Shown piece after piece: positions 46,308-59,574 of a stretch of DNA of 64,000 bases. The stretch is from assembly GCA_021234155.1 (NCBI GenBank), contig JAJEKV010000059.1:8996779-9060778 (forward strand), given 5' to 3'. How positions within the stretch are numbered: position 1 is the first letter of the stretch; the number at the start of each line of letters is the position of its first letter. Source of the DNA: Isoetes taiwanensis (taxonomy: Eukaryota; Streptophyta; Lycopodiopsida; Isoetales; Isoetaceae). The notes beneath the pieces are model-generated. The model worked only from the letters and a program-made list of their open reading frames with translations, did not search any database and had not been told where the DNA came from. Position numbers and translations under genes: made by a program.

Positions 46308-46583
46308 CTAACAAACTGAAACCTCTTTAGAAGCGCCCTCCAAGCACGTAGTTTCACCACCACCAGCAGGGAGACTAGCTTCCGGATTGTCATAAACAGG
46401 TTCGCCATGAGCCGCCAAGGCATTTGCTTTCATTGTAGCAGCTCTCATGACACATCTACGAATCACATTTGATGCTTGGAAATTCTTTGTTCTGTCATCA
46501 GACGGTGTTCTACGGACACCAAAATCACTTCTCTGCTTTTTATTTTTCGCCCCAGGGGGACGTCCTGCTCTTTTAGGCCCCAT
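46308..46583 (-). CDS. AT-hook protein encoded in family C pLTR (91 aa)
   Basis: Starts MGPKRAGRPPGAKNKKQRS, a clear AT-hook core (basic residues around GRP) that binds the minor groove of AT-rich DNA. The rest (VIRRCVMRAATMKANALA, then a Gly/Glu-rich tail) is unremarkable. The ORF ends 330 bp before the conserved acceptor at 45,978, so it may be the first exon of a spliced gene. In the other pLTR (54,240-54,520) the frame is broken, partly at CAG/CTG sites. A protein that binds AT tracts inside an element that sits on (TA)n suggests a part in targeting, which is inference. An alternative is an ordinary small DNA-binding gene carried by chance. Confidence 0.5.
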   Translation of the reverse strand: MGPKRAGRPPGAKNKKQRSDFGVRRTPSDDRTKNFQASNVIRRCVMRAATMKANALAAHGEPVYDNPEASLPAGGGETTCLEGASKEVSVC

Positions 46584-46729
46584 AGGCGCTGGTCTGCACT
46601 TCTCTCCGGTTTGCCAAGGACGATAGCTTTGAATGGCAAAGGATGCAAAAAGACTTTGTTTTCTGCTATCAAACTCTTACGTCCATTTTTTGGACCCATA
46701 TTAAAGAGGCCGAAGAAGTTAAAGCCCAA

Positions 46730-46818
46730 TAAAGTGGACTCATCTTCCCATGCACTAACATAAAGAGGCTAAGGAAAAAGTGGACTCATCTTCCCATGCA
46801 CTAACATAAAGAGGCTAA
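46730..46818. repeat. 44-bp tandem duplication
   Basis: GTGGACTCATCTTCCCATGC and the following bases through AGAGGCTAAGGAA occur twice; also doubled in the other pLTR at 54,660-54,750, so it predates pLTR duplication. Confidence 0.8.
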
Positions 46819-47401
46819 GGAAGTTAATGCCACATATTCTACTATTTCCTTGCCCAACTTGCAATACGGGCCAAGTAATTTATTGCCCCAACAACAACCT
46901 TTTACCATCGTAAGGCCTTTTTATATCTAACAATTACATTTTAACATTCAAGACAAATGCCAAAGATTTAAATAATGTGTAGACCTTTGGTTCAATATTT
47001 AAAGTCATACTTCCCTAAGCAAATTCGTCATTCACTATAAGAGAGACCACTACTAACTTGTGTGGCTATTGATCTTCACACTATATGAAGGGCCATACAT
47101 TTACCAGTTAAAAGCATTTCTCACCTTGCTGGACTGTGTTTTTTAGCAAAGGTCCACTATGGAGCAACAGGCACCTGTGCTAATGAACAGCATGTGATAC
47201 ATACCTTTTAAGGGAGCATCCTGTATGGTTTTGTCACCACCAAATATATTGGCGTGGGCATTTTATGTTAGACGCTATGCCATACGTCCTCGCTCCAACC
47301 CACTTATTAAAATGAGAGTTAATGAGATAGCGAAATAGCAACAACAAACTTAGCAAAATAACAGGCTGCACTCATTGAAGATGCAACCAGTCACAACCTT
47401 T

Positions 47402-47413
47402 AATATATATAGA

Positions 47414-47456
<43 letters not shown>
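47402..47456. repeat. (TA)n tract bordering family C pLTR and foldback
   Basis: TA run between the pLTR start and the outer end of the foldback element. Confidence 0.85.
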
Positions 47457-48039
47457 TTAATATATATACACGTATATCACATGCTATGGGCATCGTGGAC
47501 ATTTTATATAAAGTTGTCATCTCGGCCGTTCACCCTTGGGGAATAAGAGGTGGCGCAATTGTGGCCTTCAGATATGATGGGCATGCATGGAGGCATGCAT
47601 GGGTCATGCATGGGGGCATGCACCACATCTCTGGACCGTTGGATCAAAAGGGGAGGATAAATCCTAGCCCTTGGTTTTTTATGAGGAAGGTGCAAGGAAG
47701 GTCCTTTAAAGTGACTTTGGTGTAGCAGATCTTAACCGTTAGATCAAAAGGTGAGCATAAATCTTAGCCATTGACTTTTTAATATTAAATTGATTTTTTT
47801 TTTTAAAGGAGGTGAGGTGTCACCCTCATTAATAAAAAAGGTAATGAGGTGGCAAAGCATTTATGAGTGGACTTTCTATGAAGCTTCCTTCTGTTTAATC
47901 ACATTCAAAGGTACATAGCTTGCAGTAGAGGGGTCGGATGAAGGTGGGACCCACGCCATTGGACTCCTCTCATCGAGAGCTTTCCAATGAGTGGTGGTTT
48001 GGCACAGTTCCGTTGTAGTTGGAGCCAATGTGATCGAAC

Positions 48040-48880
48040 TCTAAGGGAATCCATAGGAATCTCGGAGAATCTAAAGGAATCTTCATAAATACTTGGAGAA
48101 TCTAGAGGAATCCTGATGCAATCTTGGAGAATCTAGGTGAATCTTCATAGAATCTTAGAGAATCTAAAGGAATCTCAAGAGAATCTTAGGGAATCTATGG
48201 GAATCTCAAGAGAATCTTTGGGAATCTATGGGAATCTCAAGAGAATCTTGGAAATCAAAGGGAATCTCAAGAGAATCTTTGGAAAATCAACTGAATCTAT
48301 AGGAATCACGAGAGAATCTTTGAGAATTTAAGGAATCCAAGGGAATCTTTATAGAATCTTTAAGAATCTAGAGGAATCTTGATGGAATCATGTCAAGTCT
48401 AAGGGAATCTTCATAGGATCTTAGAGAATAGAGGAATCTTAAGAGAATCTTTGGGAATCTAAAGGAATCTTTCTAAAAGCTTTGAGAATCTAGTGAAATC
48501 ATGATGGAATCTTGGAGAATCATGGAGAATTTTCCTATAATCTAAAGGAATCTAGGAGAATCTTATCAAATCTTGGAGAATTCAATAGAACTACATAGAA
48601 TTTTGGGGAATCTAGAGGAGTCTTGGGATAATCTTTGGGAATCTAGACGAATATCAAGAGAATCTTTGGGAACCTAGGGGAATTAAGGGAATGTTCATAA
48701 AATCTTTAAGAATCTTGATAGAATCTTGGGAAATCTAGGGAAATCTTCATAGAATCTAGGGGAATCTCTATAGAATCTTGGAGAATCTTGGCATAATCTT
48801 TGGAAATCTAGGAGATTCTAAAAAGAATCTTTGTTAACATAGGATTCATAAAGAGCCTAGGGAAATGCTTATAGAATCTT
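48040..48880. repeat. Degenerate GAATCT repeat array (left arm)
   Basis: Roughly 15-30-bp units such as GAATCTAAAGGAATCTT repeated throughout, drifting in sequence. The 64-codon frame at 48,137-48,331 is a by-product of the repeat. Confidence 0.85.
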
Positions 48881-48942
48881 CATTGAATGACTCTGCATTG
48901 GCTTCCGGTCGAATTTGTGCAGTCCCTCATAGTAGAACCACT

Positions 48943-49004
<62 letters not shown>
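48943..49004. repeat. (TA)n apex of the foldback
   Basis: Pure TA run flanked by the inverted pair GTAGAACCACTTG / CAAGTGGTTGTAC, forming a long hairpin apex. Confidence 0.9.
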
Positions 49005-49006
<2 letters not shown>

Positions 49007-49439
49007 AGTGGTTGTACTATGTAGGGCCTGTATGAAGTTGAATGTATATGTTTTGAGGATTGTAGACAGTCGATATATGAGGCATCATCGTTAAGGTCCA
49101 TGAGATTGCGTGCAAAGAACCTGCAAGAATCTAAGCAGATAAAAGTTTCCAGTGATGTAAGGATTGAGCCGCTTACTCGATAGCCGGACAATGCTCATGA
49201 AACGACTCCAGGAGTTGAGGTCGATTCACCTGTTCTTTTAGCCATCTACCATGTGAAGCCCCTGTCTGGCTCCAGTCCAGGTTGGCAAATTTCGAATCCA
49301 TGTTTATTCACAAGTTCTATGTATCTGTATTCCATAAGGATCTGATGAAAATCCATCAAAAGTCATTATATCATGTTCATACTATGACGGACAATGTGAA
49401 GCCGAACATGCAAAACATACTTAGTGTGAAAGATTTTTG

Positions 49440-51500
49440 TAGATTCTTAAGATTCAAATGAGGGGGACAGAGCCAGAGACCTTAAAAACACACCCAATGT
49501 GAAAGATTCCCCTTAGATTCTTAAGATTCTAGAAAGATTCCCCTAGATTTCTGAAGATTAGCCTAAGGTTCCTTTAGATTCTGCAATATTCTATGTAGAT
49601 TCTCTTAGATTCTACGAAGATTCCCCTAGTTTCTCCAAGATTCCTCAGATACTCAAAGTTTTCCCTAGATTTTCTAAGATTCTCTTAAGATTCCTTAGGT
49701 TTTCAAAGATTATCCCAAGATTCCTCTAGATTTTTCAAGATTCCATTTAGATTCTCTTAGGTTTTCCAAGATTCAATAAAGATTCCCCTAGAATCCCTAA
49801 GATTCTCTTGAGATTCCTCTAGATTCTCTAAGATCATATGAAGATTCCCCTAGATTCCTCTACGTTCTTAAAGATTTTATCAAGATTCCCTTGCATTCTC
49901 AAAGATTCTCTCTTGAACCATGTAGATTCTCTTAGATTTTTCAAGATTGTAAAAATATTCCCCTAGAATTCCTAAGATTCTCTTGAGATTCCTCTAGATT
50001 TTCTAAGATCCTGTGAAGATTCCTCTAGATTTTACAAAATTGCACCAAGATTCCCGTAGATACCCTTAGATTTCCTCTTAGATTTCTTAAGACTCTACAA
50101 AGATTTCCTAGATTCTTAAGATTCTATGGAGATTCCTCGAGATTTTATTAAGATTCCCTTAGATTCTCCAAGATTCTAGCTAAATTCCTTTACATTCTTA
50201 AAGATTTTATGACAATTTCCTTAGATTCTCCTAGATTTCCATAGATTCTCTTAAGCTTCCCTAAGAATCACCTAGATTCCCAAAGATTATCCCATGATTC
50301 CTCTAGGTTCCCCAAGATTCTATGAAGATTCTTCCAGATTCTTCAAGATTCTATGAAGATTCTCTTAGATTCCCTACCATCAAGATTCCCTTAGATTCTC
50401 AAAAAAATTATGAAGATTCCCCTAGATTTCCCAATATTCTCTTGAGATTCTCCTAGATTCCCAAAGATTCTCTTAGATTCTTAATGTTCTACAAAGATTC
50501 CCCTAGATTCTTAAGATTCTACGGAGATTTCCCAAGATTTTATTAAGATTCCTTAAGATTCTCCAAGATTCCATCTAGATTCCCGTAGATTCTTAAAGAT
50601 TTTATGAAGATTTTTAGGTTCTCCTAGATTCCCAAAGATTCATTTGAGACTCCCTAAGATTCTCTAAAAATTCCCCTAGATTCCAAAAGAATACCCCAAG
50701 ATTCCACTAGATTCTCCAAGATTCTATCAAGATTCTTCTAGATTCTTCTAGATTCTCTAAGATTCCATTAAGATTTTTCTAGGTTCAAGATTCCCTTAGA
50801 TTCTCAAAAAAATTATGAAGATTCCCCTAGATTTCCAAATATTCTCTTGAGATTCTCTTAGATTCTCCTGGATTTCCAAAGATTCTCTTAGATTCTTAAT
50901 GTTCTACAAAGATTCCCCTAGATTCTTAACATTCTACGGAGATTTTCCAAGATTTTATTAAGATTCCTTAAGATTCTCCAAGATTCCATCTAGATTCCCA
51001 TAGATTCTTAAAGATTTTATGAAGATTTTTAGATTCTCCTAGATTCTCAAAGATTCATTTGAGACTCCCCAAGATTCTCTAAAAATTCCCCTAGATTCCA
51101 AAAGAATACCCCAAGATTCCACTAGATTCTCCAAGATTCTCCTTCTTCTAGATTCTCTAAGATTCCATTAAGATTTTTCTAGGTTCTTAAAGATTTTATC
51201 AAGATTCCCCTAGATTCTAAAAGAAACGCTTGAGATTCCTATAGATTCTCTTGAGATTCCTCTAGTTCGCATAGATTCTATGAAGATTCCCCTAGACTCC
51301 CCAAGATTCCATCAAGATTCCTCTAGGTTCTTAGAGATTTTATCAAGATTCCCTTACATTCTCAAAGATGCTCTCTTGGGATTCCCATAGATTCTCTAAG
51401 ATTCTCATGATATTCCTCTGGATTTCCTAAGATCCTATAAAGATTCTCCTAGATTCCCTCAACTTACCATAGATTCCTTGAAACTCGAAGATTCCAAGAA
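49440..51500. repeat. Degenerate AGATTC repeat array (right arm), with ~403-bp internal duplication
   Basis: Inverted counterpart of the left array but more than twice as long. The extra length comes in part from a tandem duplication of ~403 bp: AAGATTCCCTTAGATTCTC followed by AAAAAAATTATGAAG occurs at about 50,385 and 50,788, with matching sequence after each. Confidence 0.8.
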
Positions 51501-52033
51501 GATTCTTAGTATTCGATCACGTTGGATGTAGCTGCGACAAAATAGTGCCAAAGCACCACTCATTAGAAAGCTCTCATCGAGAGGAATCCAATGGCGTGGG
51601 TCCCACCTTCATCCGACCCCTCTACTGCAAGCTACATGCCTTTGAAGGTGATTAAATAGAAAGAAGCTTCCTAGAAAGTCTACTCATAAATGCTTTGCCA
51701 CCTCATTATCTTTTTATTAATGAGGGTGCCACCTCATCTTCTTTTAAGAAAAAAATCATGGCTAGGATTTATGCTCACCTTTTGATCTAACGGTTGAGAT
51801 CTGCTATACCAAATCTATTTTTTTGGCACCTTCCTTGCACCTTCCTCACAATATTCAAGGGCTAGGATTTCTCCTCCCCTTTTTATCCAACGGTCCATGG
51901 ATGTGGTGCATGCCCCATGCATGCCCCCCATGGAGATCCAATGGCTACAACTTTGCCACCTCACCGCTTTTCAAATAAATGGCCTAGATTTGTTTGAGTA
52001 TATAGACAATCTATATGATGGGGGTATATAACG

Positions 52034-52049
52034 TCCTGCCTCCTACCGC
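52034..52049 (-). promoter_or_regulatory. Family C 3'-end motif (GCGGTAGGAGGCAGGACG)
   Basis: Minus strand GCGGTAGGAGGCAGGACG followed by TTATATA, matching CCGGTWGGAGGTAGGG-(TA)n of families A and B. Upstream (52,110-52,145) is a GTAGGG...CCCTAC hairpin in place of the GGGTCCC hairpin of the other families. Confidence 0.55.
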
Positions 52050-52164
52050 AGGTGCAAGGGTCCATATTACGAGATAAATAAACTTCTAAAAAATTCAGCA
52101 AATACTAGGTTTTGTAGGGAGCCTAGCATTGCTGCCAGGACCCTACGCACCTGTATTATTTAAG

Positions 52165-52711
52165 TTACTGAAGGTGTAGAAAAACAAAGTAAATTGGACA
52201 AAACATACACAAGGCCCAATGTTCCCGATGAGATCTTTTTGCCCACGTAGTTAAGGCCGTCTTTGCTCTTGGTCTATTCACTTTTGCTTTTCCCTTTCCA
52301 TTATTACCATAGACCGGGACCTCATAGAACTTTTTAAGTCTGGCAACAGTAGGCGCATATGCCTTGTGGAAATTCTCATCAATTTCAGTTCTATCACACA
52401 TTATTCCAAAGAGTTTTTCATATACCTCCTCAATGATCTTAATGTACATTGTATGGTGGCTCTTCAATTTGCAAGCTAAGACTCCAAGCCAATCATTAAA
52501 GCCAAGATAGGCTCTTGCGAGAGGTTGCAATCGGTTTGCAATAGCTCGACTCAATAATCTTTTTGTGCATACCGTCATGGTTGAGACAGCATATAACAGT
52601 CTGGACAGCCCTGTTTGGTGCCTGACATTCAAGCTTATGAAACCCAAGCTTTTGGAGTTCCGGGATCCATTGTTTGTCCTGTGCACTCATAGCCGAGTTA
52701 CAAGGAGCAAT
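52165..52711 (-). pseudogene. Family C ORF1 remnant, frameshifted
   Basis: Begins after a CTGCAG acceptor (52,711). The first frame reads WIPELQKLGFHKLECQAPNR then AVQTVICCLNHDGMHKKII, clearly related to the start of family B ORF1 (WFPEL...APNSAVQTVLSCILHSGLHQYII). A frameshift near 52,560 moves the rest to a second frame: LARAYLGFNDWLGVLACKLK, then YIKIIEEVYEKLFGIM, ending with a Lys-rich stretch (YGNNGKGKAKVNRPRAK). About 180 residues remain of ~547. Confidence 0.6.
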
Positions 52712-54802
52712 CTGCAGCGATTCTGATTTGAGTCAATGAACAAACTTCGGGTTCAATACAAAAAGACAAATTAAGCGGGTAAATTCACGAGGCTAAGGTG
52801 TAAGGGTTATCCGTCCTTGAACAAATAAATAGAAGTTCCAAAGATATATACTAGCTTCTCCTAGGATCTAATCTAGCGTAAGTTCTTACTCCAAACACTA
52901 ACTCTCCAGAGAGCTTGAGATTTTGTCTATCCCGGCGTTACCCGGGCCCAAACAATATTCCCTAGCTTGTGTGATGTTTTAGCAAATGTAGATTATGGTG
53001 TATTATTATAATAAATCATAAGCACACTTTTCCAAAACAAGCCTAATGAGAACTAAATTTTTAGCCCCAGACCAAGCTTGTCCCATACAAAGTGCAGTGC
53101 TTTATCTTAACAAATGCAAATTATCTTATGAATCATAAACTCTTCTTGACATGCTCAAACGAGCCATACGCTCTTATGATATATGATCTTACGATACGAC
53201 CGACTTAATGAAGACCAAGTTTTGGCCCCAGGACCAAGCTATTCTTGCACATAGACCAATACCCTTAATTATTAGTTGTATTCTCAGTCACACGCCCTTG
53301 TGTATTACCTAAAGTGCAAGATTAACTCGATGAGGACCAATTTAGTCCCATATCAAGTTAGTCCTACAGAATAAGCTTGTACAATCCGCAGGGGAGGACT
53401 AGCAACAAATTCTTTACAAGCTGTGAGTGTCTATCATCATGACTCAGAATAAATCTCTGTAATTCTTGTATGACATCATTCTTACAAAACTTGAATATCA
53501 CTTGCATTAAGATCTTGATTATCAGCCATATAATAAAAAAGAAGACTCCACTTGCATTTTCACAAGGCTATCAAAGCAACCTATTTGTTCCAAATCAGTC
53601 TCTTATGACACAATTCCATGTAAAACCAATGCATATAACATCCCACTTTTTTTTTAAAAAAATTTTGTCACTTTGATTTCGATATTCTAATATTCCGATA
53701 TCTAAATCATGTTCTTGACCATGAAGACAAAAATCTAGAACAACTACAGGGCTGTTCTTAAAGGCAAAAATGATCAAGACATTTGTATCCGCAATCAGCA
53801 AGTAAAAGTGAAGGTATCACCACTATGTTTCGCTACACAACGCACTTCCACAATGCCATAATTACACCATCACATCTAACCACAAAAAGATGAGTTCTCC
53901 GTGTTACCTGCAGCCAAACCAATTGCATGTTAGCCTGATAAGGGTAAACGCAAAGTAGCCGTCAGGTAAGCAAAGAAGAGCTCAGTTTTTATCCTTTTCT
54001 TTAAGTGCAAAGATAGATCTAAGCAAGGCTCAAAACTGTCTTTTACAAAACCAGCTCTGTTATGTACAAATGAGACAAATCTTAGCCACAAACCGCTCAA
54101 AAACACACAAACCAATAAATATGGATATACAGCCCTAGTTTTCTTGTGTATCAGCTGCCATCATATTGGATCAGACTTTAAAACTGCATTTTCTTATAAA
54201 GAACATGACATCAAACCAGCTTATTCTTATTCTAACAAATCGAAACCTCTTTAGAAGCGCTCTCCAAGCCGCGTAGTTTCACCACCACCCGTAGGGGAGA
54301 CTAGCTTCCTGATTGTCATAACCAGGTTAAGCCATGAGCCGCCAAGGCATTTGCTTTCATTGTAGCAGCTCTCATGACACATCTACTTAATCACATTTGA
54401 TGCTTGGAAATTCTTTGTTACATCATCGGACGGTGTTCTCTCTGGACACCAAAATCACTTCTCTCTTTTTTATTTTTTAAGCCCGGGGCGTCCCCCTCTT
54501 TTAGGCCCCATAGGCGTGATCCGCACTTCTCTCCTGGTTTGCCAAGGACGATAGCTTTGAATGGCAAAGATGCAAAAAGACTTTGTTTTCTGCTATCAAA
54601 ATCTTACGTCCATTTTTTGGACCCATATTAAAGAGGTCGAAGAAGTTAAAGCCCAATAAAGTGGACTCATCTTCCCATGCACTAACATAAAGAGGCTAAG
54701 GAAAAAGTGGACTCATCTTCCCATGCACTAACATAAAGAGGCTAAGGAAGTTAATGCCACATATTCTACTATTTTCTTGCCCAACTTGCAATACGGGCCA
54801 AG

Positions 54803-55474
54803 CAGTGTATGACAAAGTATTTTAAACGAATAGGAAAATTTCCTTCTAGCCGTGGGATGAACATGCACCTACAAATTTGAATGGGATTTATCCTAGTAAT
54901 AAAATTTTGGTTCGGAAAATTTCCTTTGAATCTCAAAAATAAAAGGATATATTAAAACAAATTTATAACCTACAAAGAACAATTGATTTTCGTATTAAAT
55001 TGCAATAAAATTGACATAAACAAGTCATAATCCCGTGAAAATATGCCTATAATTAGCAGAATTTTGCCAATGAGTAGTTGCTGCAGGAAAGTTAAAGTCT
55101 TCCGTATTAGGTCCCTCCAATGAGATGCGAACAAGTGCATCAAAAGTGTCCGTGTTGAGCTGGTTCCTAAACTTATCCTTCAGTAAGTTAATCCTGTTTA
55201 AACCACGCTCACAACACGCAGTGCTACAACCATAAGTGGTAAGGTAATATAAGCTATAAAGAAGTAAAATATATACAAACTACCCTTGTAAAAAATATCC
55301 TATAACCCCTTTTTTTTTACCGAAAAAAATCCTACACATATAAATATGAATCGGATAAATCCTTATATGCCATTTTTTTGATCGGCCGTATATCCTGCTA
55401 TATTTTTAGTGAACCGGAAAATCATTTTTTGGACCGGAAATTCTGTGAAGCGCCTAGGACTTTGCCACACATAG
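54803..55474. mobile_element. Truncated hAT transposon, 672 bp, with target duplication
   Basis: Flanked by an exact 8-bp duplication GGGCCAAG (54,795-54,802 and 55,475-55,482); the other pLTR (near 46,870) has one copy and no insert. The ends form an imperfect 15-bp inverted repeat: CAGTGTATGACAAAG against CTATGTGTGGCAAAG (inverted right end). 8-bp duplications are the hAT hallmark. It carries a fragment of hAT transposase, so it is an internally deleted derivative. Confidence 0.85.
55025..55231 (-). pseudogene. hAT transposase C-terminal (hATC dimerisation) fragment
   Basis: Minus frame reads GCSTACCERGLNRINLLKDK then FRNQLNTDTFDALVRISLEG, ending FTGL and a stop. This is the hATC signature, in which a Ser/Cys-E-R-x-(F/L)-S/N-x-x-N block is followed by K-LRN-L-x-E-x-L-D-A-L-R-I. 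The catalytic part is absent, so it has no activity by itself. Confidence 0.75.
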
Positions 55475-56010
55475 GGGCCAAGTAATTTATTGCCCCAACA
55501 ACAACCTTTTACCATCGTAAGGCCTTTTTATATCTAACAATTACATTTTAACATTCAAGACAAATTCCAAAGATTTAAATAATGTGTAGACCTTTGGTTC
55601 AATATTTAAAGTCATATTTCCCTAAGCAAATTCGTCATTCACTATAAGAGAGACCACTACTAACTTGTGTGGCTATTGATCTTCACACTATATGAAGGGC
55701 CATACATTTACCAGTTAAAAGCATTTCTCACCTTGCTGGATTGTGTTTTTTAGCAAAGGTCTACTATGGAGCAACAGGCACCTGTGCTAATGAACAGCAT
55801 GTGATACATACCTTTTAAGGGAGCATCCTGTATGGTTTTGTCACCACCAAATATATTGGCGTGGGCATTTTATGTTAGACGCTATGCCATACGTCCTCGC
55901 TCCAACCCACTTATTAAAATGAGAGTTAATGAGATAGCGAAATAGCAACAACAAACTTAGCAAAATAACAGGCTGCACTCATTGAAGATGCAACCAGTCA
56001 CAACCTTTAA

Positions 56011-58851
<2,841 letters not shown>

Positions 58852-58953
58852 CGTGTGATGCTGCAGATTACTGAAATCCCAAAGTTCATCAGAGCTCACA
58901 AGTATGACATCACCTCCTTTACCTCCATTGCCCCCTGATTGGTAAGTCATGTG
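58852..58953 (-). pseudogene. Obg-type GTPase exon (mitochondrial OBG-like), isolated
   Basis: 34 codons bounded by acceptor CCTCAG (58,954) and donor ACG|GTAAG (58,851). Reads GGNGGKGGDVILVSSDELWD then FSNLQHH, the glycine-rich Obg-fold signature of plant mitochondrial Obg proteins (family pattern GG-GG-GGDVIL...WDF--LQ-H). Obg GTPases act in ribosome maturation. The G-domain exons were not found within the window, and the exons upstream belong to other families, so I regard it as a captured or relic fragment. Confidence 0.6.
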
Positions 58954-59149
58954 CTGAGGATAAGAAATCACTTATGAAAGAGCAGCTAGAGCAAAAATTA
59001 TAATAAAAGAAGAAATACCAGTTTACCAGAAATACTGGCAGTGCCTCCAATTCTCTTCAGATATTAGGTGATATTACTCTTACGTAAGCCATACTAGAAT
59101 ATAATGCAAATAAGACTTACCAACTCCATCCAAAACATAAGAAACAAAC

Positions 59150-59221
59150 CTGTATGTCCGAAGCAACCCAAGTCCACAGTAAAACTCAATAAATGCTGAT
59201 CGAAGCATTTTTTTCAGCATA
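59150..59221 (-). pseudogene. PHO1/XPR1-like SPX-region exon fragment
   Basis: Bounded by acceptor GGTGCAG (59,222) and donor TACAG|GTTTG. One frame reads MLKKMLRSAFIEFYCGLGLL then RTYR, matching the end of the SPX domain of PHO1-type phosphate exporters (pattern AFVEFYRGLGLL-TY). The usual continuation (SLN---F-KI-KK) is not found. If the preceding coiled-coil exons were spliced on in phase 0, this stretch would instead read in another frame and stop within 12 codons. Confidence 0.5.
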
Positions 59222-59574
59222 CTGCACCTTCCTTTTTGATAGTATGTTGTTATATGTTGTTATTAGGATTGTTGAATTCTTGCATGTTGTGCAGTGTGTT
59301 ATTTTTTGAATTCTCCTCTCCATTGGTGTGCAAGTTGGTGACTGCAGCAAGTTAAACAGTATTAGCAGTTTACAGAATATATTATGTTGATGGTTAACAG
59401 CATTATAATTTTATGTAATGGACGCCCTTGAAGATAACACCATCAGCATACAGTCCCAATACATTATGGTTCCAACATATATAATACTTGCCTAGGTAGT
59501 GAGCCACACAATGGAATTAAAACGAGAAACAAAGGATAATAAAAAGCACAACACCTAATCGTGTAAGACAGAAC

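Larger units (their letters stand above)
44912..47401 (-). repeat. Family C downstream pLTR (clean copy)
   Basis: On the minus strand it starts TTAAAGGTTGTGACTGG after (TA)n and ends GAAGCTAGTATATA. It contains the AT-hook ORF, the splice module and the triple hairpin motif. Confidence 0.85.
47457..52020. mobile_element. ~4.5-kb foldback (giant inverted repeat) element
   Basis: The outer arms (47,480-48,040 and 51,500-52,010) are inverted copies: GGGCATGCACCACATC near 47,613 matches GATGTGGTGCATGCCCC near 51,898, and GTGGGACCCACGCCATTGGA at 47,953 matches the inverted text near 51,590. Inner arms are long degenerate arrays of GAATCT (left) and its complement AGATTC (right). The apex is ACTTG-(TA)n-CAAGT at 48,938-49,009. 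No transposase ORF. The element lies where the family C TA tract should be, so it probably inserted into TA repeats. Confidence 0.75.
44912..56010 (-). mobile_element. Non-autonomous PLE-like element, family C, split by a foldback insertion
   Basis: Two direct repeats (44,912-47,401 and 52,843-56,010, the second enlarged by a 672-bp hAT) flank an internal ~820 bp (52,021-52,842) holding a decayed ORF1 and the shared 3'-end module. The downstream pLTR should follow that module directly, but a ~4.5-kb foldback now sits in the TA tract between them. No reverse transcriptase is left. Confidence 0.65.
52843..56010 (-). repeat. Family C upstream pLTR (with hAT insertion)
   Basis: Direct repeat of 44,912-47,401 with the 672-bp insertion at 54,803-55,474. 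CAG/CTG errors cluster around 54,060-54,560 and break the AT-hook frame. Confidence 0.85.

Noticed and set aside
48137-48331. 64-codon ORF (LKESQENLRESMGISRES)
   Set aside because: It is a translation of the GAATCT repeat.
26495-49004. Telomeric repeats at element junctions
   Set aside because: Endonuclease-less PLEs can sit at telomeres, so I looked for TTTAGGG/CCCTAAA runs; only (TA)n is present.
3835-56010. Canonical hammerhead ribozymes in the pLTRs
   Set aside because: I searched by eye for CTGATGA with a downstream GAAA on both strands. Only near-matches were found (CTGATAAG in A and B; CTGATGAC near 34,490 on minus and 15,606; CTAATGAG in C), none with a complete core.
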